Shown here piece after piece: positions 1-9,503 of a stretch of DNA of 9,689 bases. Both the position numbers and the translations under genes were made by a program. The notes below the pieces were generated by a model. That model saw only the letters and a program-made list of their open reading frames with translations, did not search any database and was not told where the DNA came from. Source of the stretch: Ramlibacter sp. Lineage in GTDB: Bacteria > Pseudomonadota > Gammaproteobacteria > Burkholderiales > Burkholderiaceae_C. The DNA lies in the NCBI GenBank assembly GCA_021156245.1, contig JAJNBO010000055.1:1-9689 (forward strand), given 5' to 3'. The first letter of the stretch is position 1. Every line of letters starts with the position of its first letter.

Positions 1-1887
1 CACGGCCACGTCGACCAGCAGGCCCGGCATCGGCGACAGCAGGAAGCGGCTCATGTCGGGTGGCGCCTTGAACGGCATCAGGGCGTGCAGTTCGGCGCTC
101 CGCGGGGTGAGGACCAGCGCGTCCAGCCGGGTGCCGTCGTGGGAGATGCGCAGCGCGAGCGGGTTGCGCGGCACACCGCGTTCGACCTGCGCAGTGAACG
201 GCTTGCCGTCCACGGTGCCGCGGATGCGCGCGCCGCCCAGGTGCCACTTGCTGCAGATCGTGTAGGTCTTCCCGCCCGTTTCGACCACGCTCGAGCCGGA
301 CTGCGCCTCGTAATCGCGCACCGTGACAGGTTGGTGCCGGTGCCTGCCCGTGCCGTCGAGCCGGACGACCACGAAATCCTCGCCCACCTTGAACTCGTGC
401 CCGCGCAGCTGGCCGCTGATGCCGGCGGAGCGTTGCAGTGCCCGCCGGTTTGCATACGCTGCGAGTGCGACCAGGAAGTCCGGGTCCGCGTGCGGCACGT
501 CCTCGGCGCGGAAGCCGCTGCCGTAGTGTTCCGCGATGAAGCCGGTATTGAAGTCACCGGAGACGAACTTCGGGTGGGCCAGCAGCGCCGCCTGGAAAGG
601 GATGTTGCTGGAGATGCCGCGGATGACGAAGCCGTTGAGGGCATCGCGCATCTTCGCGATGGCATCGTTGCGATCGGTCCCGTGCACGATCAATTTGGCG
701 ATCATCGAGTCGTAGTACATCGGGATCTCGCCGCCCTCGCCCACGCCAGTGTCGACGCGCACGCCTTGCAGGTGCTCCACATCCGACGCCCACATGCTGG
801 CCTTCGGGGGCTGGAACCGCACCAGCCGGCCCGTGGAGGGCAGGAAGCTGCGGAACGGATCCTCCGCGTTGATGCGGCATTCGATCGCCCAGCCGTTGCG
901 CTGCACGTCCTCCTGCGCCAGCGGCAGCTTCTCGCCCGCCGCGACACGGATCATCAGCTCCACCAGGTCCAGCCCGGTGATGCACTCGGTGACGGGATGC
1001 TCCACCTGCAGGCGCGTATTCATCTCCAGGAAGTAGAACGACTGGTCCTTGCCCACCACGAATTCGACGGTGCCGGCGCTCTGGTATTTCACCGCCTTCG
1101 CCAGGGCAACGGCCTGTTCGCCCATGGCCTTGCGGGTCTTGTCGGAGATGAACGGCGACGGCGCCTCCTCGATCACCTTCTGGTGGCGCCGCTGGATGGA
1201 GCACTCGCGCTCGTTCAGGTAGATCACGTTGCCCTGCGCGTCGCCCAGCACCTGGATCTCGATGTGCCGGGGCTCCTCCACGAACTTCTCGATGAACACG
1301 CGATCGTCGCCGAAGCTGTTGCGGGCCTCGTTCCGGCAGGACGTGAAGCCCTCGAACGCCTCCTTGTCGTTGAAGGCCACGCGCAGGCCCTTGCCGCCGC
1401 CGCCGGCCGACGCCTTGATCATCACCGGGTAGCCGATGTCCTTGGCGATGGAGACGGCTTGTTCGGCGGTCTCGATGGCGTCGTTGTAGCCGGGGATGGT
1501 GTTGACGTTCGCTTCCTTGGCCAGCTTCTTGGAGGCGATCTTGTCCCCCATGGCGGCGATGGAGTAATGCTTGGGCCCGATGAAGACGAGGCCCTCCTCT
1601 TCCACGCGGCGGGCGAACTCCTCATTCTCCGAAAGGAAGCCGTAGCCGGGGTGGATGGCCTGGGCGCCGGTCTTCTTCGCCGCGGCGATGATCTTGTCGG
1701 CCGAGAGATAGCTTTCGCGCGAAGGCGGCGGGCCGATGTGCACGGACTCGTCGGCGAGCGCGACGTGCCGAGCGTCCCGGTCGGCGTCGGAATACACGGC
1801 GACGGTCCGGATGCCCATCTTCTTCGCGGTGGCGATGACGCGGCAGGCGATTTCGCCGCGGTTGGCGATCAGGATCTTGGTGAACAT
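1..1887 (-). CDS. pccA: Propionyl-CoA carboxylase, biotin carboxylase (alpha) subunit, C-terminus cut by the window edge
   Basis: Carboxylates the biotin carried on its own C-terminal domain, using ATP and bicarbonate, for transfer to propionyl-CoA by the beta subunit. 629 residues are visible. It opens MFTKILIANRGEIACRV, the classic biotin carboxylase N-terminus. The ATP-grasp glycine loop ASAGGGGKG is at about 159-167, ERECSIQRRHQK at 226-237, and the catalytic MNTRLQVEHPVTE at 289-301. A biotin-transfer middle region follows (about 460-610). The visible part ends at SPMPGLLVDVAV, the opening of the biotinyl domain, so the biotinylated lysine (AMKM motif) lies outside. Family members run about 660-680 residues, so about 40-50 are missing. 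The ATG at 1887 is preceded by AAGGA at good spacing and begins nine bases after the pccB stop. The propionyl-CoA assignment rests on neighbouring mutase and meaB; without them a methylcrotonyl- or acetyl-CoA carboxylase subunit would be possible. Confidence 0.95.
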   Translation of the reverse strand, partial: MFTKILIANRGEIACRVIATAKKMGIRTVAVYSDADRDARHVALADESVHIGPPPSRESYLSADKIIAAAKKTGAQAIHPGYGFLSENEEFARRVEEEGLVFIGPKHYSIAAMGDKIASKKLAKEANVNTIPGYNDAIETAEQAVSIAKDIGYPVMIKASAGGGGKGLRVAFNDKEAFEGFTSCRNEARNSFGDDRVFIEKFVEEPRHIEIQVLGDAQGNVIYLNERECSIQRRHQKVIEEAPSPFISDKTRKAMGEQAVALAKAVKYQSAGTVEFVVGKDQSFYFLEMNTRLQVEHPVTECITGLDLVELMIRVAAGEKLPLAQEDVQRNGWAIECRINAEDPFRSFLPSTGRLVRFQPPKASMWASDVEHLQGVRVDTGVGEGGEIPMYYDSMIAKLIVHGTDRNDAIAKMRDALNGFVIRGISSNIPFQAALLAHPKFVSGDFNTGFIAEHYGSGFRAEDVPHADPDFLVALAAYANRRALQRSAGISGQLRGHEFKVGEDFVVVRLDGTGRHRHQPVTVRDYEAQSGSSVVETGGKTYTICSKWHLGGARIRGTVDGKPFTAQVERGVPRNPLALRISHDGTRLDALVLTPRSAELHALMPFKAPPDMSRFLLSPMPGLLVDVAV

Positions 1888-1893
1888 GAAGCG

Positions 1894-1896
1894 TCC

Positions 1897-1898
<2 letters not shown>
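1894..1898 (-). promoter_or_regulatory. Ribosome binding site of pccA, sharing bases with the pccB stop codon
   Basis: On the minus strand TAAGGA contains both the TAA stop of pccB (1899-1897) and the AAGGA Shine-Dalgarno of pccA (1898-1894), six bases before the pccA ATG. A ribosome ending pccB sits on the pccA initiation site, which should couple production of the two subunits. The overlap is read directly; coupling is inferred. Confidence 0.75.
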
Positions 1899-3403
<1,505 letters not shown>

Positions 3404-3429
<26 letters not shown>

Positions 3430-4438
3430 CACTCTCTCCGTTGGGGTTCATCGCGTCGAGCAGCTGGCGGGCGGCGGTGGATGCGGCCACCCGGCCCTGC
3501 TCGACGTCTTTCGTCAGTTGCGGCAGCAGCGCCTTGACGCCCGCGTGCTGCCGGAAGGCCTGCTTCAGGCCGCTCTCGATCCGCTCCCACATCCAGCCCA
3601 GGGATTGGGTCTTCCGCCGGGCCGCGAGGCGGCCACTCTGCTCCTGCAGCGACCGGAAGCGCAGCACCGTGTTCCAGAACGCCTCCACGCCATCGCCCTT
3701 CAGTGCGCTCAACAGCAGCACCTGCGGATGCCACAACGTGTCGTCGTGGTGCGCGTGATCGGGGTGGCCGTGCTGGCCCAGGATGCGCAGCGCACTGGTG
3801 ATCTGCGCCTGGGCGCGCGTGGCGGCGTCGCGGTCGATGTCGGCCTTGTTGATGACGACCAGGTCGGCCAGCTCCATCACGCCCTTCTTGATGGCCTGCA
3901 GGTCGTCGCCTGCGTTGGGCAGCTGCATCAGCACGAACATGTCCGTCATGCCGGCCACTGCGATCTCGCTCTGGCCGACGCCGACGGTCTCGACGATCAC
4001 GATGTCGTAGCCGGCGGCCTCGCACACCAGCATGGACTCACGCGTTTTCGCCGCCACGCCCCCCAACGTGCCGCTGGACGGGCTGGGCCGGATGTAGGCC
4101 TGCGGATGCACCGACAGGTGCTCCATGCGCGTCTTGTCGCCCAGGATCGATCCACCGGACACGGACGACGACGGATCGATTGCCAGCACGGCGACGCGGT
4201 GGCCCTTGTCGATCAGGGACAGGCCGAGCGTTTCGATGAACGTGCTCTTGCCCACGCCGGGCACGCCGGAGATACCCAGGCGGAAGGACTTGCCGGTGTG
4301 CGGCAGCAATCGTGTCAGCAACGCGTCCGCCTCCGCGCGGTGGTCCGGCCGGGTGGACTCCAGCAGCGTGATCGCCTTGGCGATGGCGCGCCGCTGCTGC
4401 GGGCCCTGCGTGCCGGTGATCGCGTCCGAAGGATTCAT
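3404..4438 (-). CDS. meaB: MeaB/ArgK-type G3E GTPase, chaperone of methylmalonyl-CoA mutase
   Basis: A P-loop GTPase that, in studied relatives, gates cobalamin loading and protects or reactivates methylmalonyl-CoA mutase. The 344-residue protein has the P-loop GVPGVGKST (58-66), [20 protein letters not shown] (86-105), the switch-like [10 protein letters not shown] (149-158), the guanine-specificity motif NKAD (197-200) and an LSALKG segment near 243-248. A helical C-terminal part, probably the dimerisation arm, follows. Length and motif order match MeaB/YgfD; the name ArgK reflects an older annotation as an arginine transport kinase. Position directly behind the mutase supports the role. 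The start is uncertain. The frame stays open up to a TTG at 4459, directly after the mutase stop, but those seven codons lie in a hairpin (4442-4460) and no Shine-Dalgarno precedes either candidate. I prefer the ATG at 4438 because MNPSDAITG resembles family N-termini. Translation probably depends on re-initiation after the mutase. Confidence 0.93.
3436..3439 (-). promoter_or_regulatory. Ribosome binding site deciding the pccB start
   Basis: GGAG in CGGAGAGAGTGATG on the minus strand sits six bases from the ATG at 3429 and three from the GTG at 3432. Spacing favours the ATG. The site lies inside the 3' end of meaB. Confidence 0.6.
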
Positions 4439-4441
4439 GAA

Positions 4442-4460
4442 ATTGGGTTCTGACCCCAAT
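4442..4460 (-). repeat. REP-like inverted repeat between mutase and meaB
   Basis: Minus-strand ATTGGG (4460-4455) and CCCAAT (4447-4442) form a perfect 6-bp stem around the 7-base loop GTCAGAA. It fills almost all of the 21 bases between the mutase stop and the meaB ATG. There is no T-run, so it does not look like an intrinsic terminator. The pattern GGGGTCAGAnCCCAATTT recalls short palindromes I remember being scattered between genes in betaproteobacterial genomes; that resemblance is from memory. Confidence 0.6.
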
Positions 4461-6622
4461 CAAGACCGACCGACTGCCTGCCGGATCTGCTCCAGCACGT
4501 CCTTCGCGCTGGCCGGGATCGGCGTGCCGGGACCATAGATCCCCTTCACGCCCGCGTTGTAGAGGTATTCGTAGTCCTGCTGCGGGATGACGCCACCGAC
4601 GAAGACGATGATGTCGTCGGCGCCCTGCTTCTCCAGCTCCGCGATGATGGCCGGCACCAGGGTCTTGTGCCCGGCGGCCAGGGTGCTGATGCCCACCGCA
4701 TGCACGTCGTTCTCGATGGCCTGGCGCGCGCATTCTTCCGGCGTCTGGAACAGCGGTCCCATGTCGACGTCGAAGCCCAGGTCCGCGTAGGCCGTGGCGA
4801 CGACCTTCGCGCCGCGGTCATGGCCGTCCTGCCCGAGCTTGGCGATCATCACGCGCGGACGCCGGCCCTGCTCCTCCGCGAAGGCTGCGATCTCGGCCTT
4901 CAACTTGTCCCAGCCCTCGGCGGAATCGTAGGCAGCTGCATACACACCGGTCACCTTTTGCGTATCGGCGCGATGGCGCCCGAACACCTTCTCCAGCGCA
5001 TCGCTCACTTCCCCCACCGTCGCACGCAGGCGCACCGCCCGGATGCTCAGGTCCAGCAGGTTGCCCTGCCCCGTGCGCGCCGCCGTCGTCAGGGCCTCCA
5101 GCGCGGCATGCACCGCGCCCGCGTCGCGCGACGCCTTGATCTTCTGCAGCCGCGCGATCTGCTGCTCGCGCACCATCACGTTGTCGACTTCGCGGATCTC
5201 GACCTGGTCTTCGGTGGCCAGCTTGTACTTGTTGACCCCGACGATCACGTCCCGGCCCGAGTCGATGCGGGCCTGCTTGTCGGCGGCCGCGGCCTCGATC
5301 TTCAGCTTGGCCCAGCCGGAGTCCACGGCGCGCGTCATGCCGCCCATGGCCTCCACCTCCTCGATGATCTTCCAGGAGGCGTCCGCCATGTCCTGCGTCA
5401 GCTTCTCCATCATGTAGCTGCCGGCCCAGGGATCGATGACGTTGGTGATGTGCGTCTCTTCCTGGATGATCAGCTGCGTGTTGCGCGCGATGCGGGCGCT
5501 GAACTCCGTGGGCAGCGCGATCGCCTCGTCGAAGCTGTTGGTATGCAGGGACTGCGTGCCGCCGAACACCGCCGCCATCGCCTCGATCGTCGTGCGCACG
5601 ATGTTGTTGTACGGGTCCTGCTCCGTCAGCGACCAGCCCGAGGTCTGGCAGTGCGTGCGCAGCATCAGGCTCTTGGGATTCTTCGCGCCGAAGCCGCTCA
5701 TGATGCGGTACCAGAGCAGCCGCGCCGCGCGCATCTTGGCGATCTCGAGGTAGAAGTTCATCCCGATCGCCCAGAAGAAGGACAGGCGGCCGGCGAATTC
5801 GTCGACATCCAGCCCCTTGGCCAGCGCGGTCTTGACGTACTCCTTGCCGTCGGCCAGCGTGAAGGCCAGCTCCAGCGCCTGGTTCGCGCCGGCCTCCTGC
5901 ATGTGGTAGCCGGAGATCGAGATCGAGTTGAACTTCGGCATGTTCTTCGCCGTGTACTCGATGATGTCCCCCACGATCCGCATGGAAGGCTCCGGCGGAT
6001 AGATGTAGGTGTTGCGGACCATGAACTCCTTGAGGATGTCGTTCTGGATGGTCCCGCTCAGTTGCTCCTGCTTCACGCCCTGCTCTTCGGCCGCGACGAC
6101 GTAGCCGGCCAGCACGGGCAGCACCGCTCCGTTCATGGTCATGGAGACGGAGACCTTGTCGAGCGGGATGCCGTCGAACAGGATCTTCATGTCCTCCACC
6201 GAGTCGATCGCCACGCCCGCCTTGCCGACGTCGCCCACCACGCGGGGATGGTCGCTGTCGTAGCCGCGGTGGGTGGCGAGGTCGAACGCGACGCTCACGC
6301 CCTGGCCGCCGGCGGCCAGCCCCTTGCGATAGAAGGCGTTGGATTCCTCGGCCGTCGAGAAGCCCGCGTACTGGCGGATCGTCCAGGGACGCGCCGCATA
6401 CATGGTGGCCTGCGGCCCCCGCAGGAACGGGGCGAAGCCGGGCAGCGTGTTCGCGTGCGCCAGGCCTTGCAGGTCGGCGGCGGTGTAGAGAGGCTTGACC
6501 GCGATGCCGTCGGGCGTCCTCCACTCCAGTGCGTCCACCGTGCCGCCCGGGGCGGACTTGGCTGCGGCTTTCTGCCATTCCTCCAGCGAGGCGGGCTTGT
6601 ATTCGGGCGGGGGCGTGCTCAT
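4460..6622 (-). CDS. scpA: Methylmalonyl-CoA mutase, single-chain adenosylcobalamin-dependent form
   Basis: Isomerises (R)-methylmalonyl-CoA to succinyl-CoA by a B12 radical mechanism in the cytoplasm. The 720-residue protein has the whole catalytic chain: an N-terminal substrate-binding barrel and a C-terminal B12-binding domain. [20 protein letters not shown] begins at 78, with Tyr85, Arg203 (in [11 protein letters not shown]) and His240 (in [11 protein letters not shown]) at the places of the known active-site Tyr, Arg and His; their mutual spacing matches the Propionibacterium and human enzymes. The B12 domain starts near 587 with [16 protein letters not shown], where His601 is the predicted lower cobalt ligand, and includes [13 protein letters not shown] and GPGTPI. 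The frame stays open upstream to 6706, but those residues are unlike the family and cover the control region; GAGG eight bases before the ATG at 6622 fixes the start. There is no fused GTPase domain, so it is not IcmF, and no separate small subunit. First gene of the operon. Confidence 0.97.
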   Translation of the reverse strand: MSTPPPEYKPASLEEWQKAAAKSAPGGTVDALEWRTPDGIAVKPLYTAADLQGLAHANTLPGFAPFLRGPQATMYAARPWTIRQYAGFSTAEESNAFYRKGLAAGGQGVSVAFDLATHRGYDSDHPRVVGDVGKAGVAIDSVEDMKILFDGIPLDKVSVSMTMNGAVLPVLAGYVVAAEEQGVKQEQLSGTIQNDILKEFMVRNTYIYPPEPSMRIVGDIIEYTAKNMPKFNSISISGYHMQEAGANQALELAFTLADGKEYVKTALAKGLDVDEFAGRLSFFWAIGMNFYLEIAKMRAARLLWYRIMSGFGAKNPKSLMLRTHCQTSGWSLTEQDPYNNIVRTTIEAMAAVFGGTQSLHTNSFDEAIALPTEFSARIARNTQLIIQEETHITNVIDPWAGSYMMEKLTQDMADASWKIIEEVEAMGGMTRAVDSGWAKLKIEAAAADKQARIDSGRDVIVGVNKYKLATEDQVEIREVDNVMVREQQIARLQKIKASRDAGAVHAALEALTTAARTGQGNLLDLSIRAVRLRATVGEVSDALEKVFGRHRADTQKVTGVYAAAYDSAEGWDKLKAEIAAFAEEQGRRPRVMIAKLGQDGHDRGAKVVATAYADLGFDVDMGPLFQTPEECARQAIENDVHAVGISTLAAGHKTLVPAIIAELEKQGADDIIVFVGGVIPQQDYEYLYNAGVKGIYGPGTPIPASAKDVLEQIRQAVGRS

Positions 6623-6630
6623 GGCGTGAT

Positions 6631-6634
6631 CCTC
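6631..6634 (-). promoter_or_regulatory. Ribosome binding site of the mutase
   Basis: GAGG in TGAGGATCACGCCATG on the minus strand, eight bases before the ATG at 6622. It supports this start over the upstream extension of the frame to 6706. Confidence 0.7.
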
Positions 6635-6647
6635 AGGGGCGGCCGTG

Positions 6648-6676
6648 ATCTTACAGCATTCATAATTATTGATAAA
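6648..6676 (-). promoter_or_regulatory. Weak candidate promoter for the mutase-meaB-pccBA operon
   Basis: On the minus strand TTTATC (6676-6671, 3/6 to TTGACA) and TAAGAT (6653-6648, 4/6 to TATAAT) are 17 bases apart, which would start transcription near 6641 and leave a leader of about 18 bases with the GAGG site. It is the best pair I find in this short gap but is poor by consensus, as expected for an activated promoter. Its -35 element overlaps the -35 of the divergent regulator promoter. Confidence 0.3.
6660..6672. promoter_or_regulatory. Candidate operator: AT-rich palindrome in the divergent control region
   Basis: TCATAATTATTGA has TCA/TGA ends in dyad symmetry about 6666 and contains the perfect palindrome ATAATTAT at 6662-6669. 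It overlaps the -35 of the regulator promoter and lies between the elements of the candidate operon promoter. GntR-family dimers bind short palindromes in such positions. Symmetry is imperfect, so this is a suggestion only. Confidence 0.35.
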
Positions 6677-6697
6677 GAATTGCACTTCCCATAGAAT
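6669..6697 (+). promoter_or_regulatory. Sigma70-type promoter of the GntR regulator
   Basis: TTGATA at 6669-6674 (5/6 to TTGACA) and TAGAAT at 6692-6697 (5/6 to TATAAT), with the ideal 17-base spacer. The -10 ends seven bases before the A of the ATG at 6705, so the predicted start is about 6704-6705. No Shine-Dalgarno lies between, so the transcript would be leaderless. Confidence 0.7.
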
Positions 6698-6704
6698 CCG
6701 CCGC

Positions 6705-7340
6705 ATGTCGGCCGTCTCGCTCGCTCCCCGCGCCCTCTATGAAGAGGTGGCGGAGCTGCTGCGCCAGCGGATCTTCCGGCGCGAACTGGAGCCGGGCAGC
6801 TGGATCGACGAGGTGAAGCTGGCGCAGGAGTACGGCATCAGCCGCACGCCGCTGCGCGAAGCGCTGAAGGTGCTGGCCGCCGAGGGCCTGGTCACGATGA
6901 AGGTGCGGCGCGGGGCGTACGTCACCGAGGTGTCCGAGCAGGACCTGGCCGAGGTCTACCACCTGCTTTCGCTGCTGGAGAGCGATGCCGCGGCGGTCGT
7001 CGCCGAACGCGCGACCGACGTGGAATTGAAGGAGCTGCAGAGGCTGCACAAGGAGCTGGAGGCCGCCGCCGCGGATCGCGAGCGCTTCTTCGCCCTGAAC
7101 GAGCGCTTCCACATGCGGCTGCTGGAACTGGCGGGCAACCGCTGGCGCAACCAGATGGTCGCGGACCTGCGCAAGGTGATGAAGCTCAATCGCCACAACT
7201 CGCTGCTGAAGGCCGGGCGGGTGGAAGAGTCGCTGCTGGAGCATCGCTCGGTGATGCAGGCGCTGGCGAAGCGCGACCCGGAAGCTGTGCGCGCGCGGAT
7301 GCAGGAGCATTTCCGCAACGGACTCGAAGCGGCTGCCTAG
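6705..7340 (+). CDS. GntR-family (FCD subfamily) transcriptional regulator, likely local regulator of the propionyl-CoA operon
   Basis: A 211-residue DNA-binding regulator. The N-terminal winged helix (about 8-75) contains [30 protein letters not shown], a textbook GntR helix-turn-helix with its SRTPLREAL recognition region, and the wing [11 protein letters not shown]. The C-terminal all-helical FCD ligand domain (about 80-205) has the expected metal-site layout: Asn132 and His136 in NERFH, His180 in LLEH, His202 in EHF. Asn stands where many members have Asp, a substitution I regard as common. Divergent orientation 82 bases from the mutase suggests it controls that operon and itself; the ligand may be a propionate- or methylmalonate-related acid or CoA ester, but the sequence does not say. 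The frame extends upstream to a TTG at 6669, but that TTG is the promoter -35 element, so the ATG at 6705 is used. It is probably translated from a leaderless mRNA. It ends with TAG facing the convergent kinase gene. Confidence 0.92.
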   Translation: MSAVSLAPRALYEEVAELLRQRIFRRELEPGSWIDEVKLAQEYGISRTPLREALKVLAAEGLVTMKVRRGAYVTEVSEQDLAEVYHLLSLLESDAAAVVAERATDVELKELQRLHKELEAAAADRERFFALNERFHMRLLELAGNRWRNQMVADLRKVMKLNRHNSLLKAGRVEESLLEHRSVMQALAKRDPEAVRARMQEHFRNGLEAAA

Positions 7341-7345
7341 CTCTC

Positions 7346-7376
7346 GCTGGGGTTCGGCTGCGCGCTCACCGCCAGC
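7346..7376. repeat. Imperfect hairpin in the convergent gap, possible bidirectional terminator or REP-like element
   Basis: GCTGG (7346-7350) pairs with CCAGC (7372-7376), and the next GG (7351-7352) can pair with CC (7369-7370) past one bulged base. It lies between the ends of the regulator gene (plus) and the kinase gene (minus). Neither strand has a T-run after the stem, so intrinsic termination is unproven. Confidence 0.4.
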
Positions 7377-7416
7377 CTACGGTGGATCGCCGGCCTACGC
7401 GGACCGCGGGCCTACG
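7375..7416. repeat. Three GCCTACG repeats at 17-18 base spacing
   Basis: GCCTACG occurs at 7375-7381, 7393-7399 and 7410-7416, with GC-rich non-identical spacers. The last copy contains the TAG stop codon of the kinase (7414-7412), and the first begins within the right arm of the neighbouring hairpin. It looks like a decayed short tandem repeat; no function is evident. Confidence 0.5.
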
Positions 7417-9430
7417 CGAGCGGACGCGCCTGCGGCTGCACTTGCGCGATCATCGACTCCAGCGCGGCGCAGCGCGCGCGCAACTGCTCCAGGTTCTCCG
7501 TCGCGGCTGCGTGCTCCAGGTCGTGGCTGGCACGGCTCGCATCCCTGAAACCGTACATGGCCAGGCTGCCGGCCAGCTTGTGCGCCGTCGCGCGCACGAT
7601 CTCGCGCTCGCCATGCTCCGCCGCGGCGGCCAGTTCCTGGGCCAGCGCGCGCCGTGAGTCCAGGAACTGCGGCATCGTGGACATCAGCCCCGGCTCGATC
7701 AGCACCGCCCCGCCGCCTCCCGATTCGCGGTGACCCACGGTGGCGGGGTCCTGCCGCCGCAGGACGGCAACCACCTCCTCGCGCGAGGCCGGCTTGGCCA
7801 GGTAGACGTCGAAGCCCGCGGCGAGGCACGCTTCGCGGGTGCCCTCGTCGTCGTGGGCGGAGAACGCGGCGATGAAGCTGGGGGACTCGCCGCGCTCTGC
7901 CTGCAGCGCGCGAATCCCGCGCACGGCCTCGATGCCCCCCATCACCGGCATCTCCACGTCCATGAAAACGATGTCGGGATGCGCCCTGCGAACGGACTCC
8001 AGCGCCGCACGCCCGTTCACCGCCATCCGCACCGACAGCGGCGGTGACGGCAGCAGGCTCTTGAGCACCACGATGTTGTACTCGTCGTCGTCCGCCACCA
8101 GCACCGACAGCGGCGGCAGGGCTTCCGCGCGGACCGGCTCGCGCAGGGCGATCGGCCCGGGTGTCGGCCGCACGGGAGCCGTGGCATGCCACAAGGGCAG
8201 CCGCAGCGACAGCGTGGTGCCCTGCTCGCCCGACTTCATGCGAAGCGATCCCCTCTGCACCCGGGCCATCATGCGCGCGGAGTACGCGCCCAGGCCGGTG
8301 CCGCCCGCCTTTCCGTGCGTCGCGTATTTCTCGAAGAACCGGTCGCGCAACTCGGGGGGCACCTGGCCCTCGTTGTGGATGTCCAGCGCCACCGCATCGC
8401 CGTCACCGTCACTCACGCGGCGCAGCGTCACGCGCACCTCGCCCGCGTCGGGCGACGCCTCCAGTGCATTCTTCATCAGGTTGGCCAGAGTGGAATAGCA
8501 AAGAAGCTCCTCGCCCTGCGCGTGCACGGGCCCTGGCGGCAAATCCAGCACCAGGCGCAACTGCTTGGACCGGGCGTGCGCGTGCAGTTCACTGGCGACG
8601 GTCTGCACGATGGCCTTGAGGTCCACTGCCTGGGCGCGCAGCCGGTAAGTCCCCTCTTCCATGCGGAACAGATCGAGCGACAGGTTCACCATGCTCAGCA
8701 CCCGCTGCGCCGCTCCTTCCACCATGCCCAGCAACTCGTCCTCCGCCGCGTCGAACCTCCTGCGCTCGCGCAGCAGGCGCGGCACGGAGGCGATGCTCGC
8801 CAGCGGGGTCTTCAGGTCGTGCCGCGCGATGCGCTCGACCTCCTCGCGCAGGCGGAACGCCTCGCGCAGCGCGGTGTTCTGGGCTTCCAGCTGGCGCACC
8901 AGGGCGTCCAGCCGCTCGCGCTGTTCGGCCTCCTTGGCCTGCTGCGCGTCGGCGATGTAGGAATAGATGTTGGCAAACACCACCAGCAGCGACAGCGTCA
9001 CCGCCACCCGCGCCGTGACCTGCGGGCCCAGGTGCATCCACGCCATCGGGATGGTCACCAGGACCAGCGTCACGTTGAACAGGTTGGCCTGGCGCCGCGG
9101 CAGCATGAAGTGGAACAGCAGGATCCCGGGGTACACCCAGAGGATGCCGACCAGGCCGATGTCGTACATGGCCGTCGCCAGGCCCGCCAGCGAGCCGGCG
9201 AAGATGGCGGTGCCCGGCACGACCGGCGGGCGGCCGCGGCCGATGGAGACGGCGTTGGCGAGCAGGCAGGCCACGAAGGCGCTGGTGATCACCCCCAGCA
9301 GCAGCCGGCCCTGGACGAAGTTGTTGACCGCGAAGGGGCCGAGCAGCAGCGTGCCCGCCACGGACAGTCCGAGGAAGATTTTCTGGCGATGGGCTTCGAT
9401 GAAGCCGGCACCGGATTCGCGCTCGTCCAT
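7412..9430 (-). CDS. Membrane-bound tripartite hybrid sensor histidine kinase (HisKA-HATPase-REC-HPt)
   Basis: A 672-residue sensor kinase. Six hydrophobic helices (about 18-38, 43-63, 73-91, 92-110, 115-134, 142-160) form a membrane sensor with almost no periplasmic domain. [19 protein letters not shown] (98-116) recalls membrane sensors of some GGDEF proteins. A charged linker, probably coiled coil (161-200), leads to the H-box [11 protein letters not shown] with phospho-acceptor His204. The ATPase domain has the N-box Asn317/Asn321, DIHNEG (350-355), FFEKYATHG, and the lid GGTGLGAY (376-383). A Pro-rich linker (415-440) precedes a receiver with ADDDE (446-450), Asp491 in [11 protein letters not shown], Ser524 and Lys546 in AKP. 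The C-terminal HPt domain has His617 in TAHKLAGS. All key residues are present, so it should be active as a BarA/ArcB-like phosphorelay. No separate response regulator is in the window, so its output is unknown. The frame extends to an ATG at 9463, but a promoter -10 covers that codon and AAGGAGG precedes the ATG at 9430. Confidence 0.9.
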   Translation of the reverse strand: MDERESGAGFIEAHRQKIFLGLSVAGTLLLGPFAVNNFVQGRLLLGVITSAFVACLLANAVSIGRGRPPVVPGTAIFAGSLAGLATAMYDIGLVGILWVYPGILLFHFMLPRRQANLFNVTLVLVTIPMAWMHLGPQVTARVAVTLSLLVVFANIYSYIADAQQAKEAEQRERLDALVRQLEAQNTALREAFRLREEVERIARHDLKTPLASIASVPRLLRERRRFDAAEDELLGMVEGAAQRVLSMVNLSLDLFRMEEGTYRLRAQAVDLKAIVQTVASELHAHARSKQLRLVLDLPPGPVHAQGEELLCYSTLANLMKNALEASPDAGEVRVTLRRVSDGDGDAVALDIHNEGQVPPELRDRFFEKYATHGKAGGTGLGAYSARMMARVQRGSLRMKSGEQGTTLSLRLPLWHATAPVRPTPGPIALREPVRAEALPPLSVLVADDDEYNIVVLKSLLPSPPLSVRMAVNGRAALESVRRAHPDIVFMDVEMPVMGGIEAVRGIRALQAERGESPSFIAAFSAHDDEGTREACLAAGFDVYLAKPASREEVVAVLRRQDPATVGHRESGGGGAVLIEPGLMSTMPQFLDSRRALAQELAAAAEHGEREIVRATAHKLAGSLAMYGFRDASRASHDLEHAAATENLEQLRARCAALESMIAQVQPQARPLA

Positions 9431-9441
9431 CGCGACCAGCC

Positions 9442-9448
9442 CCTCCTT
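9442..9448 (-). promoter_or_regulatory. Strong ribosome binding site of the hybrid kinase
   Basis: AAGGAGG on the minus strand, 11 bases before the ATG at 9430. The spacing is slightly long but the match is full. The ATG at 9463 has no comparable site, so the shorter protein is favoured. Confidence 0.6.
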
Positions 9449-9461
9449 CGCAGCTGCACCC

Positions 9462-9489
9462 ATTATGAAGCTCTACAGGCAGCGTGCAA
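9462..9489 (-). promoter_or_regulatory. Candidate promoter of the hybrid kinase
   Basis: On the minus strand TTGCAC (9489-9484, 3/6) and CATAAT (9467-9462, 5/6) are 16 bases apart. Transcription would start near 9455, leaving a leader of about 25 bases that includes the AAGGAGG site. If real, it excludes the ATG at 9463 as a start and separates the kinase from the upstream dehydrogenase. Confidence 0.4.
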
Positions 9490-9503
9490 GGTGCCGCGCC
9501 CCG

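Noticed and set aside
4439..4459. meaB starting at TTG 4459.
   Set aside because: Not excluded, but TTG is a rare start, no Shine-Dalgarno precedes it, and the added residues are encoded by the hairpin; the ATG at 4438 is preferred.
4818..6578. A 586-codon minus-strand open frame within the mutase.
   Set aside because: Arg/Gly-rich out-of-frame shadow of the mutase, whose own frame has all catalytic motifs.
6625..6650. Two CGTGATC copies (6625-6631 and 6644-6650) as a possible regulator binding site.
   Set aside because: A 7-base direct repeat is weak evidence, one copy adjoins the ribosome site, and GntR operators are usually palindromic.
4667..6694. A 675-codon plus-strand open frame antisense to the mutase.
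   Set aside because: Same composition artefact; it covers the conserved mutase and the promoter region, with no motif of its own.
6623..6706. N-terminal extension of the mutase (28 residues) to 6706.
   Set aside because: It would cover the divergent promoters and lacks family similarity; GAGG and the ATG at 6622 are well placed.
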